A DNA stretch of 64,000 nt from Anaerolineae bacterium (GTDB lineage Bacteria; Chloroflexota; Anaerolineae; DUEN01): the NCBI GenBank assembly GCA_025060615.1, contig JANXBS010000002.1, positions 194,860 to 258,859 of the forward strand. Reading direction: 5' to 3'. The notes below the pieces were generated by a model. It saw nothing but the letters and a program-made list of their open reading frames with translations. It did not search any database and was not told the DNA's origin. Made by a program: the position numbers and the translations under genes. Positions 37,255 through 46,317 of the stretch are shown here, one piece after another (position 1 is the first letter of the stretch; each line of letters opens with the position of its first letter).

Positions 37255-37923
37255 TTAGCCCTCTGCGATGGCCCGGAGGGCCTGGCGGTTGAGGATGGTG
37301 ATGCGCTTGCGGCCGATGTCAATGATGCCTTGCGCTTTGAGGTCGTTGAGCACCTGGGTGGCTGTCTCGCGGTAGGTCCCCACGGACTCCGCTAGGTCCT
37401 GGTGCGTTAGCCCAGTGATCACATCGCCCTGCTCCTCTGCCAGCCGGAGCAACAGCGACGCCAGGCGGGCGGGGATCCCCTTGAAGGCCATGTCCTTCAG
37501 CCGCTCCTCTGCGGCTCGCAGCCGGCGCCCGGTGATCTCCAGGACACGCAGCGCTATTTGCGGCTTGTTCAGGATCAGGCGCTCGAGGTCGGTCCGGCTC
37601 ATCACGCAGATCTGACAATCTTCGATGGCCTCAGCGAAGGTGTTGTGCATCTGCTGGCCGATCAGCGCCATCTCCCCGAAGATACTGCCGGGTCCTAACG
37701 TAGCGATCACCAGCTTCTTGCCTTCTGGTGAAATACGGTAGAGCTGAACCCGTCCCTGTTTTAAAATGAAAAGGACTTCCCCAATTTCCTCCGGACGGTA
37801 GAAAACCTTGCCCTTCTCTACAGAGCTAACGGTGGTGATGCGGTCGAGCTCTGCCATCTCCTTAGGGCTTAGATCCTGGAAGATCTCCATCTCTTGCAGA
37901 TAAGCGAGCTTGTCCAGGTCCAT
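37255..37923 (-). CDS. Crp/Fnr-family transcriptional regulator
   Basis: The 222-residue protein has a cyclic-nucleotide-binding fold (about residues 10-125: [51 protein letters not shown]) and a winged helix with recognition region [21 protein letters not shown]. The phosphate-binding cassette RxA of true cAMP binders is missing and there is no N-terminal cysteine cluster, so the signal is unknown. The ATG at 37923 fits the family; a TTG six codons upstream has no ribosome-binding site. About 200 bases separate it from the RiPP kinase gene, which may be a target. Confidence 0.9.
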   Translation of the reverse strand: MDLDKLAYLQEMEIFQDLSPKEMAELDRITTVSSVEKGKVFYRPEEIGEVLFILKQGRVQLYRISPEGKKLVIATLGPGSIFGEMALIGQQMHNTFAEAIEDCQICVMSRTDLERLILNKPQIALRVLEITGRRLRAAEERLKDMAFKGIPARLASLLLRLAEEQGDVITGLTHQDLAESVGTYRETATQVLNDLKAQGIIDIGRKRITILNRQALRAIAEG

Positions 37924-37969
37924 AACCCAGTCTGCCTTCAAGATGCAGGTTAGCTGTCATTGGAATTCG

Positions 37970-39178
37970 TTACGGAATGAGCTTGAGCATCCGCCCGGCA
38001 TAGGCGAACGCTTCCAGAGCTGTGTCGATGTCCTCTTTGGTGTGCGCAGCCGTGACGTTGGCGCGAATGCGGCTGGTCCCTACGGGCACCGCTGGCGGGA
38101 GCACCGGTAGGGCGAACACCCCGTTATCTTGCAGCAGCTTGGTCATATAGATGGCGTTCTCGTCCGAGCCGACGATGACAGGGATGATGGGAGTCTGGGT
38201 ACAGCCCGTGTTAAAGCCCAGCGCCTTGAGCCCGCTGATGAAGTGCTCGACGTTGCGTTGGAGCTTGGCCCTAAGCGCGGGTCCCTCTTCCTCCATGACC
38301 TCGAACGCAGCGATGGCCGCGGCACAGATGGCCGGAGGCAGCGAGGCGGAGAAGACGAAGCCGCGAGCAGTGTGCTTCAGATAGGTGATGGTGTCCCGAT
38401 CAGCAGCCACGTATCCGCCGATGGCTGGGATGGTCTTAGACAGTGTGCCCATCTTGATATCTACCGTTCCCTCCATCCCGAAATGCTCCTCGATGCCGCG
38501 TCCGTTCTTCCCCAAAACCCCCAGACTGTGAGCCTCGTCCACCATCAAGCGCGCGTGATAGCGGCGGCATAGCTCCACCACCTCGGGTAGTGGCGTGATG
38601 TCGCCGTCCATGCTGTACACCGCGTCCACCACGACCAGGCGGGTCTGTTTATCTTGCGTCTTGATCAAGCATCGTTCCAGGTCCGCCATGTCGTTGTGTC
38701 GGAAGCGGAGGAACTCGGCGCGCGAGAGGAGACAGCCATCCACGATTGAGGCGTGATCCCACTTGTCGCAGATAACGGCGTCGTTGCGGCCGACCAAGGT
38801 TGAGATGGTGGAGACGTTGGTCACGTAGCCGCTTGAATAAGTGATGGCGTCATCAGTCCCCTTAAAACGGGCGATCCGCTCTTCTAGCTCGCGGTGAAGG
38901 GTGAGGGTGCCTCCCAACAGGCGCACGCCATGAGTTCCCGTCCCGAATTGTTCGATCGCCGCGCGGGCTGCCTGGTTGATCTTCGGGTGGTTGAGTAGGC
39001 CCAGGTAGCTGTAAGTGGCGAACATCAGCTTGGGCTTCCCGTCCACCCACACACGCGCGCCATCTATCTTTTCCACCGGCTGAAGATAGTAGTAGAGCCC
39101 TTCTTCCTTGCCCCATTCGACGCGTTTCACCACCTCTGCGATGCGCCAGTCCAGGGCGCTTTCTATCTTCATCTCCAC
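37970..39178 (-). CDS. alpha-oxoamine synthase family PLP enzyme (BioF/KBL/SPT-like)
   Basis: The 402-residue enzyme condenses an amino acid with an acyl-CoA. It shows the AOS-family features NYLGL-type [33 protein letters not shown] and the Schiff-base lysine in [14 protein letters not shown]. The group includes 8-amino-7-oxononanoate synthase, 2-amino-3-ketobutyrate CoA ligase and serine palmitoyltransferase, and these cannot be told apart here. GTG at 39178 is preferred because AGGAGG lies six bases ahead; ATG at 39172 is an alternative. No other biotin, threonine-degradation or sphingolipid gene is nearby. Confidence 0.87.
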   Translation of the reverse strand: MEMKIESALDWRIAEVVKRVEWGKEEGLYYYLQPVEKIDGARVWVDGKPKLMFATYSYLGLLNHPKINQAARAAIEQFGTGTHGVRLLGGTLTLHRELEERIARFKGTDDAITYSSGYVTNVSTISTLVGRNDAVICDKWDHASIVDGCLLSRAEFLRFRHNDMADLERCLIKTQDKQTRLVVVDAVYSMDGDITPLPEVVELCRRYHARLMVDEAHSLGVLGKNGRGIEEHFGMEGTVDIKMGTLSKTIPAIGGYVAADRDTITYLKHTARGFVFSASLPPAICAAAIAAFEVMEEEGPALRAKLQRNVEHFISGLKALGFNTGCTQTPIIPVIVGSDENAIYMTKLLQDNGVFALPVLPPAVPVGTSRIRANVTAAHTKEDIDTALEAFAYAGRMLKLIP

Positions 39179-39286
39179 GGGGTCCCTCCTGCCAAGATGG
39201 GGACGCTGCATGTGTATCTTATCACGCGTTTAGCATCGTACCGCAGAAAAAGCGAACGCGCAAATCGTCATTTTGAGCAGAGGTGG

Positions 39287-39299
39287 TATAATCGGGATA
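39287..39299 (+). promoter_or_regulatory. -10 element giving a leaderless DUF951 message
   Basis: A perfect TATAAT (39287-39292) ends six bases before the ATG at 39299, so transcription should begin at or next to the start codon. A poor -35 match (TCGTCA, 16-base spacer) lies upstream. Confidence 0.6.
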
Positions 39300-39511
39300 T
39301 GCCCATCGAGTTGCGGATCGGTGACGTAGTGCGGTTGCGCAAGCCTCATCCCTGCGGCAGCTACGAGTGGGAGATCGTGCGAGTGGGCGCCGACATCGGC
39401 ATCCGTTGCTGTCAATGCCGGCGACGGGTGCTCTTGCCGCGCCGTCAGCTCGAGCGGCGGATCAAGGCTTTCATTCGTCGCGGCGAGTCTATCGAACCTT
39501 CCGGAGGCTGA
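39299..39511 (+). CDS. DUF951 family protein
   Basis: The 70-residue protein matches DUF951 along its whole length: [40 protein letters not shown] and [15 protein letters not shown]. The conserved HPCGS and the CCxC knuckle suggest a small metal- or RNA-binding protein. DUF951 genes in Firmicutes often lie near chromosome-partition or translation genes, and the function is unknown. The start at 39299 matches the family N-terminus and stands right behind a TATAAT box, with no ribosome-binding site. Confidence 0.9.
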   Translation: MPIELRIGDVVRLRKPHPCGSYEWEIVRVGADIGIRCCQCRRRVLLPRRQLERRIKAFIRRGESIEPSGG

Positions 39512-39773
39512 GAGAGCCTCTCAAAAGCCTTGGCCGGTTCTTTTTGCGTCGGGCTTCGTGGGCGCAAAGGCAGGGAGATATGCCCTAAGAGGGCACTTTT
39601 GGCTCCTCTGAAGCTGGTTTTCATACTTATCCGGATGAGTTTTGCAACACTCTCTATGCGGCTCCGAAGGGATGCGCTCATGATGGTAGTGTCCACCCAT
39701 CTTCCCTGCCAGCGTTGGCAAAAGATGCCTTGAGAACTCACTGGTATATCAGGCATACACTCCTTCAAAAGGC
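39512..39773. other. intergenic spacer before exopolysaccharide operon
   Basis: About 260 bases without a credible gene. AACTCAC near 39737 can pair with GTGAGTT near 39776, a loose 7-bp inverted repeat around the operon promoter. Nothing else was recognised. Confidence 0.5.
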
Positions 39774-39808
39774 TTGTGAGTTATCCCCTATTCTGGTAGA
39801 ATTAGGGG
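39774..39808 (+). promoter_or_regulatory. exopolysaccharide promoter with palindromic operator
   Basis: TTGTGA and TAGAAT are 17 bases apart. The -10 lies inside a near-perfect palindrome, CCCCTATTCT-gg-TAGAATTAGGGG (39785-39808), which also covers the AGGGG ribosome-binding site. A repressor bound here, or an mRNA hairpin, could control the operon. The predicted leader is only a few bases long. Confidence 0.55.
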
Positions 39809-39811
39809 AAC

Positions 39812-40924
39812 ATGCGAAGGGCAGACCTGAAGATCGCGATCGTCCATGACTGGTTGAACCAGGCCGGCGGGGCCGAGCAGGTGCTGGAGGCGCTCAAAGA
39901 GCTATATCCGGACGCTCCCGTGTACACCAGCATCTACGATCGGAAACGGATGCCACCAGTTTATCAGTCGTGGGACATCCGCACCTCGTTCATGCAACGC
40001 CTGCCCGGCGTGGCCAGAAATCATCAGTGGTACCTGCTGCTGTACCCGCTAGCCTTCGAAGGGTTCGATTTCAGCGGGTACGATCTGGTCATTAGCAACA
40101 AGAGCGCGTTCTGTCATGGGATCGTCACGCCGCCGGAGACGCTGCACATCTGCTATTGCTTAACGCCGACCCGGTTCGTATGGATGTACCAGTCGTATCG
40201 CCAGCGGGAGGGCTTCGGTGGCTTCTTCGATGCGGTTTTGCGCCTGTTGATGCCATGGTTGCGGCTGTGGGATCAGGCCGCTGCGCAGCGGGTAGATCAG
40301 TTCGCAGCGATCTCGCGGATAGTCCAGCAGCGAATTCGCAAGTTCTACCGTCGTGACAGCGAGGTCATCTATCCGCCGGTGAATACGGACCACTTCCGCC
40401 CCTCGGGTCGGCCTCCTGGTGACTATTTTCTCATTGTCTCGCGCCTGATCCCATATAAGCGCATTGATCTGGCAGTGGAGGTATTTACGCAGCTAAGGCT
40501 GCCGCTCTGGATTGTCGGAGATGGGCGTGATCGGCCGGCCCTCGAACGGAAAGCTGGTGCCAATGTGCGTTTTCTGGGCCGGGTTAGCGACGAAGAGCTG
40601 GTCACGCTCCTGCAAGGATGTCGGGCGTTCGTCCTACCGGGGTTGGAGGATTTCGGCATAGCGCCATTAGAGGCAATGGCTTGTGGCCGTCCAGTGATCG
40701 CTTATGCAGGCGGCGGCGCGCTGGACACGGTGATCGAGGGCAAGACGGGGGTGTTCTTTCGCGAGCAGACGCCAGAGGCTCTGGCACAGGCGGTACGGTC
40801 TTTCGACCCGGGTGATTTCGACCCGGCAGCATGTCGGGCACAGGCTGAGCGCTTCAGCCGGCCAATTTTTCAACGAGAGATCAAAGCCTTTATCGAGCGG
40901 CAGTGGTCGTTATATCGTTCATAA
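39812..40924 (+). CDS. family 4 glycosyltransferase
   Basis: The 370-residue protein is a GT-B-fold glycosyltransferase. The N-terminal domain begins with KIAIVHDWLNQAGGAEQVLEA, the acceptor side; the C-terminal domain holds the donor-site motif GLEDFGIAPLEAMACGRPVIAY with the paired EDFG...E residues, preceded by FLGRVSDEELVTLLQGC. It is the first gene of the exopolysaccharide operon (39.8-46.1 kb). The sugar is unknown; GT4 enzymes here commonly transfer mannose or rhamnose. No membrane segment is seen. Confidence 0.9.
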   Translation: MRRADLKIAIVHDWLNQAGGAEQVLEALKELYPDAPVYTSIYDRKRMPPVYQSWDIRTSFMQRLPGVARNHQWYLLLYPLAFEGFDFSGYDLVISNKSAFCHGIVTPPETLHICYCLTPTRFVWMYQSYRQREGFGGFFDAVLRLLMPWLRLWDQAAAQRVDQFAAISRIVQQRIRKFYRRDSEVIYPPVNTDHFRPSGRPPGDYFLIVSRLIPYKRIDLAVEVFTQLRLPLWIVGDGRDRPALERKAGANVRFLGRVSDEELVTLLQGCRAFVLPGLEDFGIAPLEAMACGRPVIAYAGGGALDTVIEGKTGVFFREQTPEALAQAVRSFDPGDFDPAACRAQAERFSRPIFQREIKAFIERQWSLYRS

Positions 40925-40934
40925 AGGGAGTATA

Positions 40935-41075
40935 ATGACGAAGCCACTGGAAGTATCGTCGGAAGCGATAGCCGCCTACCGAGCCACGCTGCGATTGCAA
41001 CTGATCTTCGAACAGACATCACAGGAATTGCTAGCCTTTGCCAATTGCTTAGAGTGGTTGGCGACTGGGAGTTGA
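40935..41075 (+). CDS. small protein of unknown function
   Basis: A 46-codon frame starts at ATG 40935 with GGGAG six bases upstream and stops one base before the next gene. The product (MTKPLEVSSEAIAAYRATLR..., ending LEWLATGS) would be amphipathic and helical, with no membrane segment. The ribosome-binding site and the tight packing in the operon support it, but no homologous family was recognised. Confidence 0.5.
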   Translation: MTKPLEVSSEAIAAYRATLRLQLIFEQTSQELLAFANCLEWLATGS

Positions 41076-41076
41076 C

Positions 41077-41784
41077 GTGGAACTGCGCGCCTATTGGGCC
41101 ATCGTTCGGCGGCGATGGTGGCTTCCCGTCGTCATCGTGGCGCTGACGGCGCTTTGGTGGTTGGCCGCCGAGCGGCCATGGCGGCCGAGATCTGTCACTT
41201 ACACCACCTCGCTCAGCTTCACCGTAGGCGTGAAGCTGGAGCCGCGCACTGGCGACTACTACACGTATGATCGCTACTACACCTGGCTGGCGGCGGAATA
41301 CCTGGCCGATGACCTGAGCGAGATCGTGCGACGCAGCGCTTTCGCTGCCGCGGTGAGCCGGCGCTTGGCCGATCAGGGTATTGCTGTGCCGCCAGGTGCC
41401 ATCCAGGGAAGCACGCAGGCTGGCAAGTTGCACCGGCTGTTAACGCTTTCCATTTCATGGGGAGATCCCAGCCAACTGGCGGCGATCGCCGACGCGGCGG
41501 CTGAGGTGCTCAGCGAGGAGGCCGGCACCTTTCTGCCGCAGACGTTGGCGGACGAGGTGGAGACACGTCTGGTGGATCGGGGAGCCATTGTACCGGTTAG
41601 CCCGGGGCTGCGGGAACGGCTGGACCTGCCCCTGCGTTTATTCCTAGGATTAATGGCAGGGCTGGCATTGGCATTCCTGCTGGACTATTTAGACGACAGC
41701 GTGCGCAGTCGAGCCGATCTAGAGGCGTTGGGGATTGCAGTCGTGGGAGAGATCCCGCGATGGAAAGGAAAGCGGAGAAAGTAG
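41077..41784 (+). CDS. Wzz-like chain-length regulator
   Basis: The 235-residue protein has the Wzz/co-polymerase layout: a short cytoplasmic N-terminus, a membrane helix (WWLPVVIVALTALWWLAA), an extracytoplasmic domain of about 150 residues and a second membrane helix (LRLFLGLMAGLALAFLLDYLDDSV). The C-terminal GIAVVGEIPR is the usual docking end for a tyrosine kinase. GTG at 41077 is the start, one base after the previous stop. It sets the length of polysaccharide chains together with the polymerase, which is not encoded nearby. Confidence 0.82.
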   Translation: MELRAYWAIVRRRWWLPVVIVALTALWWLAAERPWRPRSVTYTTSLSFTVGVKLEPRTGDYYTYDRYYTWLAAEYLADDLSEIVRRSAFAAAVSRRLADQGIAVPPGAIQGSTQAGKLHRLLTLSISWGDPSQLAAIADAAAEVLSEEAGTFLPQTLADEVETRLVDRGAIVPVSPGLRERLDLPLRLFLGLMAGLALAFLLDYLDDSVRSRADLEALGIAVVGEIPRWKGKRRK

Positions 41785-41832
41785 GCGCAGAGGGATAGGG
41801 ATACCTCCTTTGCGCTAGGTAAGGGGGAAACG

Positions 41833-42552
41833 ATGGAGCTGCGAGACTATCTGCGAATCCTACGAAAGCGTGGTTGGATCATCCTGGTGATCGCTGTGCT
41901 GGCGGCAGTGGGCGCTTTCGGGCTTAGCCAACTACAGGCGCCCGTATACCGTGCCAGTGTGAAGCTCAGCGTCGAGCCGGCTCGCTATGACTGGGGGCTG
42001 AGCAACACTGTCAAGGATATCCTGCGCAACTATGTGCTGAACCTGCGAACGCATAAAATGGCCAATCGCGTGATCGAGCGCGCCCAACTGGACATGAACT
42101 CCTATCAGTTCCTAGAGCGGGTGACGGTCTCCTCGGATTCTTCGAACTTCAGCTTACAGATCGACGCGGAGAGTCGCTCGCCAGAGGAGGCCAAGCTGAT
42201 GGCGCAGACGCTGGCGCAGGAGTTTGTAGAGGATCGCCAGCGTTGGAATCAAGAACAGGACAAGCGCGATCGCATCGAGGTCAAGATCGTAGACGACGTG
42301 CGCGATGCGCCCCAGGTGCGTCCAAAGCCGCTGTTAAACGCCATTGCTGCCGCGCTTCTGGGCGCGCTGGTAGGAGGCCTGGTCGTCTTCTTCCTGGAAT
42401 GGCTGGAGGCGGACATCCTGCGCTCCCCGGAGAGCGTCGAGCGGGTGTTGGGCGTCCCGGTCCTGGGCGCGATTCCCAGCCAGCTTGGTGAGCAGAAACG
42501 CCAACGGCGAATGGCCCGACGATACCGCGAGATAGCTCAGCCCACGACATAG
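41833..42552 (+). CDS. Wzz/YveK-like polysaccharide co-polymerase
   Basis: The 239-residue protein is a second member of the family: MELRDYLRILRKRGWIILVIAVL at the start, then LQAPVYRASVKLSVEP, an outer domain with a coiled helix, and the closing membrane helix AAALLGALVGGLVVFFLEWLE before SVERVLGVPVLGAIP. It shares the MELR.Y opening with the previous gene, consistent with duplication. It ends ten bases before the BY-kinase gene and should activate that kinase. Confidence 0.87.
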   Translation: MELRDYLRILRKRGWIILVIAVLAAVGAFGLSQLQAPVYRASVKLSVEPARYDWGLSNTVKDILRNYVLNLRTHKMANRVIERAQLDMNSYQFLERVTVSSDSSNFSLQIDAESRSPEEAKLMAQTLAQEFVEDRQRWNQEQDKRDRIEVKIVDDVRDAPQVRPKPLLNAIAAALLGALVGGLVVFFLEWLEADILRSPESVERVLGVPVLGAIPSQLGEQKRQRRMARRYREIAQPTT

Positions 42553-42561
42553 GTGGACGCA

Positions 42562-43242
42562 ATGCCTTTGAACCTGATCACTGTGACCGACCCGCGATCG
42601 CCTGTGGCGGAGGCATATCGCAGCCTGCGCACAAACCTGGAGTTCTCCAGTCTGGATCATCCATTGCAAACGATCCTGCTTACCTCGCCGGGCCCCGAAG
42701 AGGGCAAATCCACCACGTTGGCCAACCTGGCAGTCACGACAGCTCAGACAGGCCGGCGGGTGATCGTCGTGGATTGCGACCTACGTCGCCCGCGCCAGCA
42801 TGAGATCTTCGGGATCAGTAACGGGGTGGGCCTGACCACTATGATGCGCGATGAGGGCGCGCTGGCCCGCCCACCGCTTCAGGAGACAGAGGTCGCCGGG
42901 CTGTGGGTGTTGCCCAGCGGCCCGCTACCGCCCAACCCGGCCGAGTTGCTGGCCTCTCAGCGGATGAGCCAGATCATCCAACGGCTAAAGGAGCTGGCGG
43001 ATCAGGTGCTATTCGATGCACCGCCGGTAGTGGCGGTGACCGATGCGGCGGTGTTGGCGGGACGGGTGGATGGCGTGTTGCTGGTGATTGATGCCGGCTC
43101 CACGAAGCGCGAGCTGGCCCGACGTGCCAAGGAAGTACTGGAACGGGTGAACGCCCGCCTGATCGGAGCAGTGCTCAACAACGTAGCATTGGACAGCGCG
43201 CTGCACACCTATTATGCCTGGAACAAGGGGGAAGGCGCATGA
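42562..43242 (+). CDS. CpsD/CapB-type bacterial tyrosine kinase
   Basis: The 226-residue BY-kinase shows Walker A SPGPEEGKSTT, Walker A' VIVVDCDLRRPRQH and Walker B LFDAPPVVAVTDA. The activating segment SPVAEAYRSLRTN at the N-terminus is typical. The C-terminus has only two adjacent tyrosines (HTYYAW), fewer than the usual cluster, so autophosphorylation may be limited. ATG at 42562 follows AGGTGG; a GTG three codons upstream is possible. Its stop overlaps the next start. Together with the Wzz-like proteins it forms a two-part kinase system for exopolysaccharide export. Confidence 0.88.
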   Translation: MPLNLITVTDPRSPVAEAYRSLRTNLEFSSLDHPLQTILLTSPGPEEGKSTTLANLAVTTAQTGRRVIVVDCDLRRPRQHEIFGISNGVGLTTMMRDEGALARPPLQETEVAGLWVLPSGPLPPNPAELLASQRMSQIIQRLKELADQVLFDAPPVVAVTDAAVLAGRVDGVLLVIDAGSTKRELARRAKEVLERVNARLIGAVLNNVALDSALHTYYAWNKGEGA

Positions 43243-44303
43243 AGGGGCTGATCCTCAGCGGTGGCAAAGGCTCCCGTCTTTACCCGTTGACGTATACCAA
43301 CGCCAAACAGTTGGTGCCCGTGGCTAACAAGCCGGTGCTGTTCCGGGTGATCGAGACCATTCGAGATGCTGGCATCACCGACATCGGCGTGGTGATCGGG
43401 GATACGGGTCCGCTCATCCGTGAGGCCGTGGGCGATGGCTCGCGCTGGGGTGTGCAGATCACATATATCCAGCAAGAGGCTCCGCTAGGACTGGCGCATG
43501 CGGTCAAGATCAGCCGCTCCTTCCTGGGCGATGAGCGATTTGTCATGTTCCTCGGCGACAACGTAATCGAGGGAGGGATCAGCCCGCTCATCCGCCAGTT
43601 CGCTGAGAGCGATTGGAACTGTCAGATCGTGCTTACGGAGGTGGCTGAGCCTCAGCACTACGGCGTGGCGGAACTAGACGGCGATGGACGGGTGATCCGC
43701 CTGGAGGAGAAGCCCAAACAGCCGCGTTCGAACCTGGCGTTGGTGGGCATCTACATGTTCGACCATCACGTGTTTGAGGCGGTGGAGGCGATCAAGCCGT
43801 CCTGGCGGGGCGAACTGGAGATCACCGATGCCATCCAGTGGCTGATTGACGCCGGTTATCGGGTGTATCCGTACATTCATCGCGGGTGGTGGATTGATAC
43901 CGGCAAGCCGATTGACATGCTGGATGCCAACAACCGCGTTTTGGAAGAGCTAAAACCGCGCATTGACGGCTACGTCTCGCCGGATTCGCAGATCAAGGGG
44001 CGGGTGATCATCGAACGGGGAGCTCAGATCATCAGCAGCGTGATCCGCGGTCCCGCCATCATCGGCGAGGAGTCGAAAGTCATCAACGCCTACATCGGAC
44101 CTTATACGTCCATCTACCACCATTGCGTGATCGAGAACTGCGAGATCGAGCACTCCATCGTGTTGGAGCACAGCCGGATCGTGGACGTGCCGCGCATTGA
44201 GGACAGCTTGATCGGCCGCTATGTGGAGGTCACCCGATCGCAGGTCAAGCCGCGAGCGTACAAGATGACGTTGGGCGATCACAGCAAGGTAGGGTTGCTA
44301 TAG
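43239..44303 (+). CDS. rfbA: glucose-1-phosphate thymidylyltransferase, long form
   Basis: The 354-residue enzyme makes dTDP-glucose from dTTP and glucose 1-phosphate. Diagnostic pieces are LILSGGKGSRLYPLTYTNAKQLVPVANKPV, GDNVIEGGI, LEEKPKQPRSNLALVGIY and YPYIHRGWWIDTGKP. The last hundred residues add a left-handed beta helix (GPAIIGEESKVINAYIGPYTSI), so it belongs to the long RmlA-like group found in thermophiles and actinomycetes. It overlaps the kinase gene by four bases (ATGA). RmlB follows after one gene; RmlC and RmlD are not in the window. Confidence 0.9.
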   Translation: MKGLILSGGKGSRLYPLTYTNAKQLVPVANKPVLFRVIETIRDAGITDIGVVIGDTGPLIREAVGDGSRWGVQITYIQQEAPLGLAHAVKISRSFLGDERFVMFLGDNVIEGGISPLIRQFAESDWNCQIVLTEVAEPQHYGVAELDGDGRVIRLEEKPKQPRSNLALVGIYMFDHHVFEAVEAIKPSWRGELEITDAIQWLIDAGYRVYPYIHRGWWIDTGKPIDMLDANNRVLEELKPRIDGYVSPDSQIKGRVIIERGAQIISSVIRGPAIIGEESKVINAYIGPYTSIYHHCVIENCEIEHSIVLEHSRIVDVPRIEDSLIGRYVEVTRSQVKPRAYKMTLGDHSKVGLL

Positions 44304-44306
44304 CGT

Positions 44307-45110
44307 ATGTTCCGTTCCCTTCCCGCGCTGCGACAGGCGCTGAGCCAAATGGAATCCATCGAGCCGATGGGCTCGGCTGCGGCCGCGTTTGAGTTGGCTG
44401 GGCTGGCTCCTGTGTACCACGTGCCTGGGCGCGGGAGGGCAGAGGAGGAAGCCAAAGCGTTGGCTGCAGCGGTGGCGACCTTGGCCGATCGGATGATCCG
44501 TTTGGAGACAGCTTATCAGCACTGGCAGCCGTTCGAGCCAGGGCCGTACTTTGATCTGCGCTCGCTTCACGCTGCGTTAATGTGCCAGGTGGAGGAGGGA
44601 CGTGAGCTGGTGCGCGTGCGCCTCTATGCCGATCTGCTGGCGCCGTCCTTTCGCGAAGTGGAACGCTTCTGCGTGGAACGGTTCCTGCCAGTGGTGCGCG
44701 CCGGCCAGTCCTGTGCCTTGTCTCAACGCAAGGTATGGGCTGAGGAGCTGCTTCAGCGCGCGTGGCCTGCGCTGCAAGCCCGGCTGGCTCAGGCGGAGCG
44801 GGTCATAGGGCAGGCAGCCGATTTCCTGTTGGAGGCTGGGCATGTGGGCTTCCTGGCGACCTGGGGCGCGCTGGAAGAGCGACAGCGCACGGCTGTCCCC
44901 GAGGGCCTCTCTGCGCCCACATTGACACTTGATTTCACGTTCCCCCGGCCCCTTTGTCGGCATCCTCACCGGCAGCAGATCCTGCGACGTCGTCTGCAGC
45001 GCCGCCGATCGGCGGGCTATCCACTGCTGCGGCGCAGCGGGTTCGACCGCGCCTGGAGCGCGCGATGGGATGACAACGATGACGAGGGGGACCCGTGCGT
45101 AACTACTTGA
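44307..45110 (+). CDS. helical protein of unknown function in dTDP-sugar operon
   Basis: The 267-residue protein begins three bases after rfbA and runs 16 bases into rfbB. It is largely helical and rich in Ala, Leu, Arg and Glu, with no membrane segment, signal peptide or motif I recognise. The C-terminus is strongly basic (RQQILRRRLQRRRSAG) and then acidic (WDDNDDEGD). Its place inside a dTDP-sugar operon is the only clue. Codon usage is like that of its neighbours, so it is not an obvious insertion. Confidence 0.7.
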   Translation: MFRSLPALRQALSQMESIEPMGSAAAAFELAGLAPVYHVPGRGRAEEEAKALAAAVATLADRMIRLETAYQHWQPFEPGPYFDLRSLHAALMCQVEEGRELVRVRLYADLLAPSFREVERFCVERFLPVVRAGQSCALSQRKVWAEELLQRAWPALQARLAQAERVIGQAADFLLEAGHVGFLATWGALEERQRTAVPEGLSAPTLTLDFTFPRPLCRHPHRQQILRRRLQRRRSAGYPLLRRSGFDRAWSARWDDNDDEGDPCVTT

Positions 45111-46144
45111 TCACCGGAGGGGCCGGGTTCATCGGCTCCAACTTCGTGCGCTATCTGCTCGATCGTTACGATGACATCCGGGTGGTCGTGTTCGACAAGC
45201 TGACTTACGCCGGTAACCTCGACAACCTGCTCGACGTTCAGGAAGACCCCCGCTACCGTTTCGTCCGCGGCGATATCTGCGATCCAGAGGCGGTGGCCCA
45301 GGCGATCCGGGAGCACGAGATTGACACGATCGTGAACTTTGCGGCGGAGTCGCATGTGGATCGTTCGATCCTAGATCCGGACGCATTCATTCGCACCGAT
45401 GTATATGGAACCTACGTATTGTTAGAAGCCGCCCGTCGTTTTGGGCTGGAGCGAATGCACCAGGTGAGCACCGACGAGGTGTATGGCCATGTGCCGCCCG
45501 GCCACTCTTCCCGGGAGACCGATCCGGTGGCGCCGCGCAGCCCTTATGCCGCCAGTAAAGCCAGCGCTGATCTGATGGTGCTGGCTTACCACGTCACATA
45601 TGGGTTGCCGGTGACCATCACGCGCGGGGCGAACAACATCGGCCCATACCAGCATCCGGAGAAGGTGGTCCCGCTTTTTGCGACTAACGCCATAGACGAT
45701 TTGCCTCTGCCCGTTTACGGCGATGGCCGGCAGATGCGCGATTACCAGTACGTGCTCGACCACTGCGAGGCGATTGACCTCGTGCTGCGACGGGGTCAGA
45801 TCGGCGAGATCTACAACGTAGGCACCGGCCAGGAGATGGAGAACCTGGCGATGGTGGAGATCCTGCTGGATGAGTTGGGGAAGCCGCGCAGCTTGATCCA
45901 GCATGTGGAGGATCGGCCGGGGCATGATAGAAGGTACTCGCTGAACGTGGAGAAGCTCAAGGCATTGGGCTGGCAGCCGCGTCACACCCATGAGGAGGCC
46001 ATTCGCAAGACAGTACGATGGTATGTGGAGAACGAGTGGTGGTGGCGCAAGATCAAGAGCGGAGAGTTCCGTGCCTATTACGAGCGCCAATATGGCCGGC
46101 GTCGCATCCTCCGGCCGGAGGAAATCGTGCATTCATCAGAGTGA
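45095..46144 (+). CDS. rfbB: dTDP-glucose 4,6-dehydratase
   Basis: The 349-residue short-chain dehydrogenase/reductase converts dTDP-glucose to dTDP-4-keto-6-deoxyglucose. Seen are the NAD-binding LITGGAGFIGSNFVRYLLDR, NFAAESHVDRSI, STDEVYG, the catalytic YAASKASADLM and the family-specific RGANNIGPYQHPEK and RMRDYQYV-like region. GTG at 45095 is the start. The gene ends the exopolysaccharide operon and a hairpin follows. Its product feeds rhamnose and other deoxysugars. Confidence 0.94.
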   Translation: MRNYLITGGAGFIGSNFVRYLLDRYDDIRVVVFDKLTYAGNLDNLLDVQEDPRYRFVRGDICDPEAVAQAIREHEIDTIVNFAAESHVDRSILDPDAFIRTDVYGTYVLLEAARRFGLERMHQVSTDEVYGHVPPGHSSRETDPVAPRSPYAASKASADLMVLAYHVTYGLPVTITRGANNIGPYQHPEKVVPLFATNAIDDLPLPVYGDGRQMRDYQYVLDHCEAIDLVLRRGQIGEIYNVGTGQEMENLAMVEILLDELGKPRSLIQHVEDRPGHDRRYSLNVEKLKALGWQPRHTHEEAIRKTVRWYVENEWWWRKIKSGEFRAYYERQYGRRRILRPEEIVHSSE

Positions 46145-46175
46145 ATGGCAGGAAACGAGACGGCTGAAAGAAGAT

Positions 46176-46206
46176 CACAGGGCCGCCCTATTAGGGCGGC
46201 CCTGTG
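46176..46206. terminator. hairpin after rfbB
   Basis: A perfect 14-bp stem (CACAGGGCCGCCCT with AGGGCGGCCCTGTG) and 3-nt loop is followed by GTTTG, a short T tract. It likely ends the exopolysaccharide operon. Confidence 0.75.
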
Positions 46207-46317
46207 GTTTGTGGTGAGATGGGGCAAGACATTTGCATAGCTTGGGACTTGAATTAGACTGTGACATGGTGCGAGCGCAGGCGCGCTCGTGAAATCCAGG
46301 ATCAAGGAGTGATGGCG

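Noticed and set aside
39521-39733. Short frames on both strands before the exopolysaccharide operon
   Set aside because: They have no ribosome-binding site or family signature and overlap each other on opposite strands.
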